Part shown: in pieces, positions 1-13,027 of the stretch
Layout of the letters: each line of letters starts with the position of its first letter
How positions within the stretch are numbered: the stretch's first letter is position 1
Assembly: GCF_009389715.1 (NCBI RefSeq)
Contig: NC_052405.1
Coordinates: 12,282,194-12,346,193, forward strand
Reading direction: 5' to 3'
DNA: 64,000 bases
From: Phoenix dactylifera
Taxonomy: Eukaryota; Streptophyta; Magnoliopsida; Arecales; Arecaceae
The notes under the pieces: model-generated
Databases searched by the model: none
Seen by the model: the letters and a program-made list of their open reading frames with translations, nothing else
What the model was told of the DNA's origin: nothing
Program-made: the position numbers and the translations under genes

Positions 1-224
1 AACTCTTGTTCTTGCGATTAAAGGTTATACTCTGCTTTTTTCATCTTAATTCAGATACTTTTAGACAATCATAAGTGATGCATAGAATCTTGACGCATAG
101 GCTGGTCTGGAGTAATAATTACTGTGTAAAGATTGTGATTAAGGGATCTCCTTTGAACCTTCTGCTGACAGGACTTGCATGAAGTTACTACCTCTCAGTC
201 ACTGCTGAATCTTATTTTCTTTAG

Positions 225-441
225 GGATTTATGCTGGTACCCAAAACAAGGAGAACAAGAACCTCTTGACCCAGTTGGGACGATCCCCAACATATCATGT
301 TCCTGACGTTGGTGACTTGGAAGTTGTTCCACGTAGCGTAGTAGTTTTTCTCATAAAAATTGTAGCTCTCTCTTTTCCCAGATCAAATGGGCCGATGGCA
401 CGTACATCCAGAGCCAGATCGTTCATACCACCAAATTTTGA
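225..441 (+). CDS. Possible 3' end of an unidentified gene (two exons)
   Basis: I do not recognise the product. Two short open segments look like the last exons of a gene entering from the left edge. The first, 225-307, follows a pyrimidine-rich tract ending in AG and reads IYAGTQNKENKNLLTQLGRS and then PTYHVPD. The second, 382-441, follows a TTTTCCCAG acceptor and reads IKWADGTYIQSQIVHTTKF before a TGA stop at 439-441. The intron between them (308-381) would be 74 nt, starts with GT, and joins the two pieces in phase. The codon pattern and the charged/polar composition look coding, but no domain is visible. A chance open stretch is possible. Inference only. Confidence 0.35.
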
Positions 442-2665
442 GCTTGTCACACCAGGACAACTCAACTGTGCCATTTTTTAATGAGCTTTGCGCAGGGAAA
501 GCCATTAATAAATTGCACACAACATGCTTTCAACTCATGGCATTCAAAGGAGAGCAAGGCAGCAACCAACCCTGTATTAGAAACAGTGTTATCTGCACAA
601 GTATCTAGGAAAGGTCAGGCCAATGGTTATTGGCTTATCTACACAGCTTTAAGGCTGTCCATTTATGAATTAGTGCTGATTGCTTTTCCGTTGTTAGAAT
701 CAAGCCATAACTTTATTTACATCATTGGTTGCTCTGTAAAGCAATATTCAGGAGATAATTGATTACCCGTCCACCGTTTCTCGAAGAAAATGGCAGTCTA
801 GCTTAATATGCTATGTTTGAGCATGAAATATTGGATTTAAGGCTGCGTTGGGTTGTGGCAATGGAAATAAATTTTGGGAATAAGAAAAGGTTATTTGGAT
901 AGTATAGAGGTTTGAAACTTATTCCATGGAATAAGGATTTGTCCTTTAAAGAAGACAAAGTGCAAGGAATGCAATGTATTTGATATGCGTTGGATTTTGA
1001 AATGATTTGGATGTCATCACAAGAATAAAATTAGTGTCCCACTTTTTTGTATATTCGAAGAGTGCATAGGGGCTGGAGAATAACTGGAGGACAATATGGT
1101 CCTTATTCTGCCTAATTTAGGGGAATAAGTCTGTCTGAGCTCAGAGCTGGAATAAGGCTTAACGCAAGTGAGAGGGATATTCCTCGTGGCGGTATAGGGA
1201 TGGTATAAGACTATTTTGTAGGCATCAAATATTGTTTGGCAGATTGAATAGGAGAAGCGCCAGGGTTACCCCCATTTATTCTGCAACCAAAAATTACCTA
1301 AGACAATTTTTTTGTACTTGATTGTCACACTGAATAACAACATGGGGTATGGGTAATACAAGTTCAAAATGAAGATGTCTATGCCAAGTTAATTCACAAG
1401 ATGTGGATTTTGTAGCATGATGATTGGTAATTTATTTTGCTTCATCGATATCCGACCTGGTCTGACCCTACCCTAATAGGGAGGGCTTTGCTTGACCCGT
1501 AGCGGATTCGAGATAGGTACAGGTAATGATAAAATTCTCTTAGAATCTGATCCAAATATATATTACTCTTCACAAATTCCCTCCTTTAAGGCAAAAAAAA
1601 AAAAAGTATAAACAAAATTAATTTTTGTAGTAATGGGTCCGTGCAGCCTACCTTATCTAACTCACCCCATCTTGCCTCGAGGCTCTACCCATCTTGAGCC
1701 AAATATGAGTCAGGTATAGATAATGGCCTACCTGATCCATACCCGACCCATTACTAACCCTACATATTGACTGATCTTTTCTATAGCAATAAATAAGAAA
1801 GCCTCAAAAGAGTTTCAATGCCTCTTGCTCAGGTTCCATCTAAATAGGCATCTTGTTCAAGGGATTCGAGCCCATAGCATAAAATAGTACTCTAGTTATT
1901 CAGTTTGAATATGATGTGAGCCAAATTCGAGTCAAATTTCAAGCTGAATACAATCTCTTCACGTTCAGTTTGCTCGTTTGATCGATCTTCTACGTTACCC
2001 AGAACGTTGTCACAAATTTAAAATTCCCCACTAGTGATTATTTAAGGGGAACTTCAGCACACCCGGCCTCTCGAGTAAGGTCCAAAGCCTCAGGGGACCA
2101 CCCCAAACAACCAAATATATACATTCGTCTATCACATCAGTCTAGAATCCCTGCACAACAAAAATATTTTGACTTGTTCTTCTTGTACACTTTAAACATC
2201 TTGGACAACTGGGACCAGAACTTAGACAAAGCTCATGGGGTCCTGTCATAACTGGGCAACCAGCTCCATGAGATCTTCCAAACTAGTCCATGCACACGAT
2301 TGAAAATGACTTTTAGCCCCCAGAGAGTCTGCCATAGGGGCTTGGGTCATGGTCTGCTGTGCCTCACCATACCACTCGGTACGGAGCATACAATACTATA
2401 CCGAAAGAAAATCGGTACGTAATTTAGCTTTAAGTCGGTACAAGCCCTATATTGTCTGTATCGAGATGTACTAATATCTCATTCCAAGATATACTGACCT
2501 GTACCAAAAACATACCGAGCTATGTACCGGTTCGAAGGCATACAGACTTGTATCGAAGTGTACCGAGATGAAAAATTTAAAAAATGGCTTGAGAAATATT
2601 TTAGTGCAAGAATGTATCATGCCATATGAAACTAATATGGTATCTGGTACCAAGATTGCGGATCT
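442..2665. other. Intergenic, decayed repeats, no gene seen
   Basis: No convincing coding segment. About 840-1290 resembles a decayed DNA transposon: it opens with GGCTGCGTTGGGTTG and near 1285 has a weak inverted counterpart (CTGCAACCAAAAATTACC), but no clean target duplication was found. About 1450-1760 is rich in short GACCC/GGGTC-type words, as in old dispersed plant repeats. About 2360-2570 has repeated CGGTAC and TACCG words, again repeat-like. None could be delimited. Confidence 0.4.
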
Positions 2666-2868
2666 TGGTTTGGGTTGTATCTTTCGTGCAAAAAGAATGA
2701 TTTATCATCAATCGTTGGATCGCACAATAGCCACTTCAAGATCTATACAGATGAACGAAAGTAAGAGTTCAGAATGCTTTGAGAGCTATGCGAGTTGCGA
2801 TCCAACGATTGACATTGCGAAAGAAAATCAATCATTCTTTCGTGCGAAAGTTACAACCCAATCCCCAC
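2666..2868. mobile_element. Foldback MITE-like element
   Basis: A roughly 55-60 bp left arm (2666-2724, containing TTGGGTTGTATCTTTCGTGC and ATCGTTGGATCGCA) is repeated in inverted orientation at about 2796-2868 (TGCGATCCAACGATT, then CATTCTTTCGTGCGAAAGTT and ACAACCCAATCC). The arms flank a spacer of about 70 bp, so the unit can fold into a long imperfect hairpin. It has no coding capacity of its own; a 101-codon open frame across it is a by-product. Size and structure fit a non-autonomous DNA transposon. The superfamily is undetermined because the target duplication is not clear. Confidence 0.6.
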
Positions 2869-5800
2869 CATGAAGTCAAACACTGAAGGCGTATTAAATC
2901 TAAAGTCCCTGGCAGCCAGGTGCAAAGAGATCAGTAAAATTTGAGAGAAAGATTGATCTAAGAACCCAAGCGATTTTACTAGAAATAGGAAGATTAAATT
3001 GAATAAGAATAATAAGAAACTACAAGGAAACATTAACATACAAGGTTTAAAATGACAGATGCTGTAATCTTATTATTCTCATTTTAACTGTTCTTGGGGC
3101 CGATTTTATGTTATATACATGCATAAGATATATGTACATAATGGGAAATATTTATCTATTAATTGTTATCATATAATGAGAATAATGACTTAAACCACCC
3201 GGAAACTTTAGCACAAGGCTTAAAATAACAGATTCTATAATGTTATAACTCAATCTGATGGTCTATAGGGCCCACATTATGTTATATACATCTCTAATAA
3301 CAACTTATATATGGCGTGGTTGACATTAAGCCATTAATGGATACAATATATAGTGACAATAATGACTATTGTTTTACTTTTACACTATGGATCGAAAAAT
3401 TATTATTTTAGACTCAAATCTGCAGTCATTTTATAAACCAATACTATATTTTGTTACAGTGATATATCAAATATGCTGTTATATTTATTGGTTTGGGCCG
3501 TTTGGCTTACTTTTTGTCTCTTCTAATTATTAATAAGGGATGTTATAATAATAGCTGTTCTTTGACTACAAAGACCTTATTGGTGCTAACAGTGCTATAG
3601 CTCAATGTTTCCATCCAAAGGAGGCTCTCCAACATTTTGCAAGTATACTTCCGAATGTTTGATATGTGTATCATATCCTTTATATATATATATATCCTTT
3701 TTTTTGCCAAAAGAAAGGTGTCAAACGACTTCATTGAGCTAATATAATTGTTATTTCTGTTATTATTAATAACTATTAACAATCGAACAAGAGGTTCATC
3801 CAAAGGTCTTATGTCAGCCGGTTGCATTGGCACCCCTCTCTTCAAAGAATCTCGAGTTTAATAAGATAGCGACGCTCCAATAATGTTTCTCAGAAGAATT
3901 AAAAATATAAATATAAATAATTTTAGCTGATCACCATGTAAAAACTCCTAAAGACTAGTTTATTTTGTGATTAGCCTACCTGGTTTTCTTCTCATTTCCC
4001 AGCAGTTTCGTCCAGTTCTGGTAGCACTCCTTTTCACACTATTTTCTTTTGCCGCTCTCCTCCCTTCACTTATTTATTTTTTCCTATTCCATAGCATCTC
4101 ATATGAACAACTTGAGATGCGTCCCTTAGATACCAAACACTTCCCCAAAAAAAATAATAAAAGCGTGGGCCAGGAAATGGAAAGTGTCTCATCAGCTAGA
4201 TCAGATCAAATCAAATCAATCAACCACCATGCGACATGCAATAGAAAAACTACATATATAACGCAAAAAAACAATCACATCTCACTACCAACCTCTGGCT
4301 CCTGCTGCCGCAGAGCCAGTGCTCCTACTAAAATCTAATGTCTGCCACGCAGTTGCCGGCAGTCAGGCCTCCCAATTGGGAGCCCAAGCGGTGCATGGCT
4401 GTTCTCTTTCTGCACCAAAAAGCTACAGGGAGAGAGGGAGGGTGGTGGTGGTGGGGTCCAGGGCTGTCTTTTGGTGTCAGAGATGGGGCCGACACAGCTC
4501 TGCACGGCCGAGGAATTCTCGTCGTTTTCCCCGGGACACCCCGCGCCACCCTCGAGGTTAATTCATGTCTGGCGTTCCCGAGGCGGGCGTGGCCGAGAAT
4601 AGAATACCACAAGGTGGCAGGGAGATAGATGGACACAGGAATTCCGTATTATTTATGTAATTATAACCTCTACTGCTACTTCCTACCACTGCTATAGAAT
4701 TAGGATAGATAGACGTCTACGTGCTCTGAAAACCCTAAAAAGCTAGCTAGTTTTAGAATATTTAAGGTTTTATGCATATAGAGTTTTGTTATTTGGGGTG
4801 GGTGCTGCTTCCATGGAATCAGCTTCGTTGGCCGCGACTCCAATTCTTCTCTTCACTCGGTACCCTCGTTTGCTGCAAGGGTTGAGGTGGCATGTCTAAA
4901 GAAGTACAGTAGACTCATTGTTGGGCTGCAACAATTGGTATTCCCTAAAGATGATCGTGTTTATATATACACACAAACACGCGCGCGCGAGCAAACATGC
5001 ATGCACAACTGAGCCAGGGGCTCAAATCTCTTTATAGTTTAGGCTGAGAATAAGCGACATTAATTTCACACTAACAAAGTTTTCGTTTTGTTTGAAAACC
5101 ACCTGGTTGTTTTGGATGACGCGCAGCAAACTATGACCTATCAGGCAAGCTCGGAAAAGCAGATTTGGTTATGCTCTTGGTAGTTCTCAACCTTGAAATC
5201 TTTCTCGATTACGAGGGCTTAGGGACAAGAGATGGAAGTGTTTTTTTAGTGAAAACCTCGATAAGTATATGTTCTTTTCTCTGCTACTTTAGTGATTAAA
5301 CCGCGCCTCCAGTTAAGGTTATGGATGTGGGGTGGAAAACTCAAGCTACACTAATAGGTGAACTACAAGTAGAAGAACTTCCAAATATGAGCACCGAGAC
5401 CGAGGTAATAAATAGTTCCCTGGAAGTTGGTTGTTTCTAAAGATTATTTTTATGAAATCAAGTCACAAGTTGTGGATCGTCGTACTATGTTATGGAAGAA
5501 ACTATTAATCAAGCGTTGATTAGCAGGTAAAGCTCTAGAATAGAGCAGCAGGAGCTTCCCCCAGTCAAGACCAGCACATTACTTTTGCTAGGGACTGGAA
5601 GGACTTGCACTCTTCTTGACTGGGAAAAAGCTTGCATAGTCTGGGCAACACAAAAAGACATGGACCAAGATAAAAGCTTTTTATTGAAGCAGATGATTTC
5701 TAGTTCTACTGTGGTTATAGAAATTGAAATCATACTTCCAAAGTATCTGCATGAGACTAGAATCGTATTGTATAACTTGGCATGAACAGAGAGTAAGACG

Positions 5801-7314
5801 AGGTATGCAAGACACTATGTAAGTTAAATATCTCGGGGATCCTTTTAGCTCAGGTGTTCTTTTGTGGGAGTTATAGCGATATGCAAACAAAAAATGAGTT
5901 GCACCCATTTTAATGTACGTGAACAGGTCATCCTACATGAGGCCTTGAAAGTATCCTCTTCTTATACCATACAAAGTTCATCGATGCATCAGATTTGTTC
6001 TTTGTAACACATGTCAATTCCTCAACGATATAGAAAGAATCAACCTGCCACCCTCGTGTCTCAATCTACGAATATACGTTCACTATATTGTACTCTTCCC
6101 TAAGGAATTAATTCTAAGTTGGTGTGGGGGACCTCGATCTGTGTCTGCTCCCTTCTTTAGCATCTCTACTTCTAATACTGTCACCACTGTAGTGACAGTC
6201 AAAAACTTTCTGAATTGGATCATTAGCTCCTATATAAATTTGTAAAAGGTAGCTATCGTTCAAGGAATAATATCATATATATGTACGCAATGTGAATGGG
6301 ATGCAAGTTCAAAAGAAAAAAATATGGATGACAGTGACTATCTTAATTAACTCTGAAGTCATTGCATGAAAAATAAGGGACAGAGATTCAGTCCAAGTCA
6401 ATGATCCAAAGGTCTCTGCTACATATAATACAGAATTCGTGATTTAAACGTAAAGGTTGACTTGAATGACTGATCACATGCATGGGAAGAGAAAATTAAA
6501 AATGTGAAAGGGTACATGGGAAGCAATCTATCTAGCAACAATTAACTGCATGAGCATGCAGGCTCTTGAGCTTTAACTTCTAGGCTACTTCAATCTCCGA
6601 ATAGTTTTCCAAAAATATTGCAAATATAAATGAACATTTAGAAAGTTTTTATCAAATAAATATCACTCGTCATATCAATAAGGTTTCTTCATAGAATTCC
6701 ATCGAAGTGATTACTCGTGGCATGTAGTATAATTAAAACAAGGGGTGTAATTCAGATCGGTCAATACATTGTAACGGTGTTGAGTATGCGATCCCTCACT
6801 CTTATCATTTCAAAATCATGGAAAATATATAACAATTAGACAACCTACCATTATCATACCAAATCTCAGAAATCAGCATCCACGAGCACATGAACAATAG
6901 TAAATTTCTTCAAGATAAAATGGTAATCATGCACGAGAGGCTTGTAAGAAGAGAATCATCCACCTTTGAATGTGAGAAGAGATAAATCATGTTTCATTTC
7001 ATGCAGTCATAATATTATTTGAATTTACAAAGCTCCTTGGTAAGGATTCATCCACCTGAAGTTCCCAAAATCAACAGCTAGTGAGAAATCATGATCACAT
7101 CCACCAACTCTCAAAAGCCATCACCAATACTTCAGCAGAATCCTTGTGTTAGAAGAAGAGTTCATTGAAGTTCCTAAAGGAAAAACCATACAGAAAAAAA
7201 ATTCAAAACTAGGAGCTAAGTTGCATGTGTGTTTCTTTTTTTTCTTTTTTCTCTATGACCACCATCCCTCCTGTTCATCACTCCTACCACTGCGCAGACC
7301 TTCTTATCTAACAT
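2869..7314. other. Intergenic stretch downstream of the AP2 gene
   Basis: No gene supported. Sequence is AT-rich with scattered short repeats, for example alternating CG/AC at about 4972-4996. A GC-richer island at about 4300-4640 is open on both strands but shows no recognisable domain. The last few hundred bases before 7314 are expected to hold the 3' UTR of the - strand AP2 gene. I did not identify a convincing polyadenylation signal. Confidence 0.4.
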
Positions 7315-10300
7315 CTAATCATCATTCCACACAGTGAAAAGAGGAGCTCCATGGCAAACACCCACATTGTTCGCCCTAGGTGCAATCGCCTGGACTGTAG
7401 GTTGCATCCAAGTGTTGCACCCACTACTCTGATCATACCCGTTCTCCTTCACAACCCCACCGGACGGCTGCTGCGAGAGGTAATACACACTCCTACTACC
7501 ATAAGGATCGGTGGAGCCCAACATGTTCCCATAACCCATTGCCTTCACCTCATTGTCTCCAAAACTGCTGCTCCCTTGATTGTTCTGGCTTTGATCCACC
7601 ACCATTGTGCTTATAGGCATCACATACCCGTCACTCACCCCAACAACACCTTGATAGCTTCCGCTACTCCCACCCATGCTCCCGTTGTAAATCACTGAGT
7701 TAGACCCCGTACTATGTTCCATCGGGGAGGAATCCATGCTCATGAGGTTGTGGATCCCAGATGGTTGGAAGAAGTTGTGAGTGTTGCTCCCCAAGTGGAG
7801 CTGCTGGAGATTCTGCAAGCTTTGGGCGGTGGCCACAATGCTGTCTTGTTCTTGCTTGCACCATCCACGCTGCTGACCGTAAGGGCAGTGCATGGCAAGA
7901 GGCTGTGCCTGCTGGAAGGCGAGGGGGGGCCAGCCGTGGTGGTGAGCATGGGCTCCATAGCTGCTGCTGATACCATCAGTGAGTTGGGAGGTGAGGTTGT
8001 CATCATCAGTCCTGCGCCCATCCACACTTGCCTCTGTGTGCTCGGAGACATCTTTAAGTCGCTTGGCAGCCCCGCCTATGGGGAGTGTACTGCTCTCGAG
8101 GATGCTCTTAACATCATATCGGCTCATGTCGAAGTTAGTAACGGCATTCAGGCCTCGGAATTTTATCGCAGCAATGTCATAGGCCTCTGCTGCTTCCTCT
8201 TGGGTACCTATATAAAAATGACAAAAGAAATGATAAAATGGGTACTTGCTGTCATTGGTTCCGATATTCTCATCAGTGATACTGAGCAATTCAAATGATC
8301 TTAAACTTTGAAAACATCTTCGGAGCAGTTAAATTAAAATCATAAAGACTTACTGAACGTGCCCAAGTAGAGATCCTTATTCCCTGCTACCCTTCCTATC
8401 CGTGCTTGCCACCTTCCATGTTGATGATGCCTGTCGAGATTATTAACCAAATATATAAACTTGTGCGGTTATAGTTGTTATTCTTATGAAAAAGCCGTTT
8501 GTTACAATATTTTGAATCTTCGAATATTCAGTGAAGAAATTTTTTCAGTCTATTTATGTGACAAAATTAGCATACTAACATACCTAGTCACTCCACGATA
8601 AATAGAGGCACCACGAGAAAATCCGCTGCTCTTTCTGCATTGAAAGTTATATCTTAATTCAAACGATAGTCTATTGTGTAACACTAAAGTACATAACATT
8701 AGAGATCAAAGGTTACCTTCTTAGTGATGCAACATACTCTTGCCTCGTCATGTGTTTCATCTCCTCTAACTCTTTTTCATAGTTACTAATCTGAGTATGT
8801 GCAGACACGAACATACATTTGAGCATTAATTGTAAAAGAAAGACATAGGAGAAATTGATGTCCGTAATGTATGATTATTAGTCATAATATCATCAAAAAG
8901 AAACGATCGAGAAAATTAGCTCACGGGAAAATTGGTTGTTGTAGTTGTACCCCAGTACTTGAGAGCAGCCAAATCATAAGCCCTAGCAGCCTTTTCTTCT
9001 TTGTCATATCCACCTGTTAAAATTTAAAAAGATGAAGAGAGAACAAGAGAACGAATTCATGATTCTCTGAGCCCATCAGTTGAATTATGCTGAAGGAAAG
9101 AGAAGCCTGTTATTGATCAAAAGATCTATATACTGAACAATGGTGAAAGGACAGCATGTTTTGCTTACCCAAATAGACTGTGCATGCAATTGAAACAAGA
9201 CCGATTTCCACAACACGACAATGCCCCAAAGGAAAAGAGAGAACGAAGAGAGTCAGAACAAATGCAAAAATTAGGAGTAGTAAAGCAAGTGTCAGAAAGA
9301 ATATGAAACATATAGATAACGCAGCTTAATGTACCTTGTCTACCCTTTCGAGTTTGACCTTCTCTTCTGCAACTGTTATCCCATAGATGCGCCTCATACC
9401 TTCCAGTCCATCTATGTCTGTTCGGAAAAAAAAAATCAGAAGAATTAGACCTTCAAAAAAAAAGAGAAAAGAACGAAGTTAAACAAAGAAGAACAAAGGC
9501 AAATAAAATCTCGATCCATTTGCATATGACAATTATACATATGGGTATGTTTTTATATGCTATGCAAACAAATCTCAATGTGCACACATTCAAGATTGGC
9601 CATTTAGATTCTGCTTCACCACAGTTTCCTATCTGAAGATGATGAATATAGCCGATCTTTTCTAAAAGCTAAAATGTCATTTTATGAGATCTATCCGACA
9701 AACTAAGAAAAAATAATTATAACAATCAATAAGTATTTTTTAGATTTGTAACCACAAACATCCCACAAATGATCACTTTGGCCAGTGCTTAGAGAAGGAA
9801 ATCATATTTAAAAACGTTTGCTTGAAATGGTAAAAGCGATCTTCACAGTTCCAATCTTATAAGAACTAGAAAAGAAATAAGAACAGAACATGCTCCGGCG
9901 TCAACATTCTCTACAATAATTAATCATTATGTAAATTCTATTTGCTTTGATAACTTGAACTGCATGTTATGAATATAATCCCTGGGCGATTTAGGCTTTT
10001 CAAAGAAAGAACATCCGCATAAATCAACAGAACCATTATAAGGACTCCAACATATCATCAATCTCTCAAATGGTCCTTTAGGGTTTTGGTTTGCATACGG
10101 GTTGATGGAAAAAGTATCTGTGGATCATCGAAATGTGATGATATCATCGATAACAAACACAATGTTAGAAATAAAATATTCTTTAGAGGAGACGTCGAAC
10201 CTGGTCACGCCCCGGTAAATGGAGGTCCTTTGCCCAAACGTATCGATCGACTTCCTCGGCACTGCTTCTATTGCACCACTCTGCCCATCAAGACCACTCC

Positions 10301-11215
10301 CAATACCCTTCTGCTTGTTCTCCGAAGATGAGCTCTCCCCTCCCCCACTAGCAGCTGTTGCCAATAGTGGCAGCGCGGAGTTCGACTGTGAACCCGTGCT
10401 CATGGAGAGCGACAAGCTCTGCGTACTAGACATCGGCCCCCCAACACTTCCCACCAATGCGCCACCACCGCGGTTACTAGTCCCAGCTGAGTCGTTGTTG
10501 TTGTTGTTGCCGCCTTCTGGCTGCTGTGGTGGGGCAGGCTGGTTGCGCAGCCAAGTCTTGATCATCGAAAGCCCGATGGTGTTACTGCTACTGCCGGCGC
10601 CATTGTTGCTCACCAGCCCACCATTATTCCCATCATTGGAGGCCATCGCCGCTGCTGCCGGGAGCTGGAGGGAGCAGTTGGAGAATATGTAGTCACCCGA
10701 ATTATCGTACGGCCCGGGAATCGAGCTGCACCCCGGTGGGAGCTTCTGATCATGATCAGCAAACGAGTGTCCACCAAGAAAGTCTTCGAGCTTTGGCTCG
10801 TGATCATCCATGTTGTTCTGATTGCTACTCGATCCCACCAGTATAGATAGCTCTGAAGAGCTTCCTTTGAAGTCCAAACTCTTCATGCTCCAATCTTTAG
10901 ATGGAATAAAAAAAAAGAGAAATATAAGAAATACAAAGTGAATAGGATTATCGAATCCAAAATGCGCAAATAAAAAGCAACCTGACCTTGGGTCTGAGTG
11001 TTAGGTCGGTTGAGGGCCTCCAAAATGCCAAAAGAGCCATCTGGCCTTAGGGTTGGTATGCCAAGGGGCGGAGCCGATGTGGAGTCGGCGGAGAGACCAT
11101 AGCAATCGGCGGAGACCTCGTCGCCAGAGATAAGGGTGGGGGGCTGGTGAGGCTGTGAATGTGGAAGCTCTTGGGGAGAGAGAGAGAAGCCTAACCAGTT
11201 GTTCATAGAGGCCAT
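7315..11215 (-). CDS. BBM-like: BABY BOOM/PLETHORA-like AP2 transcription factor (ANT clade), nine exons
   Basis: Nuclear DNA-binding protein of the AINTEGUMENTA-like AP2 family; BBM/PLT members promote embryo and root-meristem identity. Exons (- strand): 11215-10987, 10894-10201, 9417-9335, 9177-9169 (a 9-nt microexon), 9013-8925, 8790-8717, 8634-8584, 8430-8354, 8207-7315. All introns are GT-AG, phases agree, and the total is 2199 nt or 732 residues. Visible motifs: WLGFSLSP at residues 7-14, PKLEDFLG at 110-117, the BBM-type [13 protein letters not shown] at about 184-196, and TFGQR at 295-299. The two AP2 repeats run about 302-371 and 404-470, each opening with YRGVTR, and the second contains [20 protein letters not shown]. 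The C-terminus ends [11 protein letters not shown]. The ATG at 11215 was chosen because [10 protein letters not shown] is the family N-terminus; an upstream in-frame methionine lies outside it. No defects seen. Whether it is BBM itself or a close PLT paralogue needs a tree. Confidence 0.93.
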
Positions 11216-11540
11216 TAAATGGGTGGGATGAGGACACACTGGCTATTATAGATTGGAGAGAGGAAGAGCCGGGAGGTGGGGTTTGTCGTTTTGTGGACAG
11301 TCTTTTCTCTATGGAAGGAGGGGGAGGGGGGGTTGAGGGGTCAGAGGCTTGGGAGGGTGCAAGGAGAGAGAGGTGCCATCAGGGAAGAGAGAGAGAGGGG
11401 AAGGAGAAGAAGAGAAGAAGGGGATCGTGTTCTGATATGGGAGTCACAGAAGAGGCAGTGCCTTGGGGTTTGGAAGAGAAGAGGAAAGGTCAGAAGAACC
11501 TGAAAGAAAGTAACATTTCAAACATAAGCAAACAGAGTTG

Positions 11541-11550
11541 CTTTATATAT
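11541..11550 (-). promoter_or_regulatory. Candidate TATA box of the AP2/BBM-like gene
   Basis: On the - strand this reads ATATATAAAG, about 330 bp before the ATG at 11215. A start about 30 bp further on would give a 5' leader of roughly 300 nt that is rich in CT (GA on the + strand, about 11310-11430). CT-rich leaders are common in plants. A second AT word nearer the gene (about 11244-11252) lies too close to the ATG to serve well. Inference from position and consensus only. Confidence 0.35.
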
Positions 11551-11980
11551 CTCTGCAACCGAACAATGCCAGGTTGTTGATGGTAGCCTGGTAGATGGCA
11601 GGCTTGCTAAATAGCTAGGAAAAGCGGATAATAATAACTATGTAAAATATAATGATGATAAGTTACTATTTGTCAGTTCGCTAAGCTTTGGAGATATGGT
11701 TACACTGCATCCGTGCCAAGAATATTAGCATATATCCATAAGGCTGCTAGGTACTTTGGTTGGCTTTTGCTAACTTTTTTGACCAGTGCGTTAACCCATG
11801 TGAACAAGAAAAGTAAGTAGTTTAACTCTTTATGGAGTCCATAGAAATATGACCTTTGCGACGGTTCATTCCTTTTATTTCAAAGGTAAAAGTTGAACGA
11901 CTCCTGAGTCCCAACCTTCAGAGTTAATTTTCTCTCTATTCACACCTGCAGAAGTTGATCTCTGGCAAAGTGTAACAGGA

Positions 11981-11982
<2 letters not shown>

Positions 11983-12019
<37 letters not shown>

Positions 12020-12040
12020 CATATATACATATATATATAT

Positions 12041-12106
<66 letters not shown>
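11983..12106. repeat. Compound (CA)n/(TA)n microsatellite
   Basis: About 30 bp of AC dinucleotides run directly into interrupted AT/ATAC and then an uninterrupted TA tract, 124 bp in all, about 0.8 kb upstream of the AP2 gene. Long open frames across it are artefacts of the repeat. Length is likely polymorphic. Confidence 0.95.
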
Positions 12107-12108
<2 letters not shown>

Positions 12109-13027
12109 ATATAAACGGTCTCCTCGCAACCCCTCATCTACACTCATTTATTCAAGTCCAGTTGGCCATGTCGTAGCGTGCCAGCATATCTCTCTCTTGC
12201 TCACACAGAAATGCCGTCAAAGCCCATCACTTCATTTCTATATCCTTCATCCAGACTATTATTTTTGGAACTACCCCCTTGTCCTAATCATCTGACTCTC
12301 TCTCTCTCTCCCGCACTATTCGGGCCCTCCCACTCTACCCATTTCGCTCAAGAAGAGGAACCATCGCCCCTTAAAAATAAGAAAGTTGAACAATAAAAGG
12401 AAAATAAGACCGGAGAGTGAGGGGAGAGGTAAAAGAGATGGGTTAGAACTGTACCCAATGCGAGGATGCGAACCCTTGTCTTCCGGGCCTTGATCTTATT
12501 TCATTCTCAAAACCTTTCAAACCAAATTTGAAGGTTAGACCACTACCCCAATGTCACCAGAGGAATTTGATCACTTGCTCAAACCCAACTCCACTTCTCT
12601 CCCTCCCCCCCTCGTTATTTATTACAGTACGGCCAAGAGTAAACAACTTTGTTTTCTCTCCCACCGGGAAACAGAAGAGAGAGAAAAGGAGGGGGAGGGG
12701 GCTAAGATAAGTGTAGTTTTTATCTCGGTGGATGCACAGCTTGTTGAAAGTTTGACCGTGAAGAAAGGAATCGAATATGGTAAAACACATGGCTTCACAT
12801 ACTCTCTCTCCCCTATATTATTATACAAAGCCTGCTCTGTAAAAATAAATGCCTCTCGGTAATCTAATCATAATCATACCCCAACCAAGAGAGAGAGAGA
12901 AAGAGAAAGAGGAGTACTTACTAAGAAGGCTCCAAGAAGCCAAAACCAAAAAATGGAGGCCGCTCTGATCTCTGCGCTTCCACCATAGACTTTTGTACGG
13001 GGGCGCGGCACACGCGCACACTGTTCC

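Noticed and set aside
840..1290. PIF/hAT-like DNA transposon
   Set aside because: The left end looks typical, but the right end matches poorly and no target duplication could be confirmed.
7351..8298. Long + strand open frames opposite the last AP2 exon
   Set aside because: They are antisense shadows of a well-supported - strand exon; codon-biased genes often leave the opposite strand open.
10219..10692. + strand open frame opposite AP2 exon 2
   Set aside because: Leucine/proline-rich shadow of serine/asparagine-rich coding sequence on the - strand.
11875..12147. Open frames of alternating Y/I and C/V across the CA/TA tract
   Set aside because: They are translations of a dinucleotide microsatellite and have no protein character outside it.
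12421..12560. tRNA-derived SINE on the - strand (TAGTGGTCTAACC and GGTTCGCATCC look like A and B boxes)
   Set aside because: No tail, no target duplication and no second copy seen; the box-like words alone are too weak.
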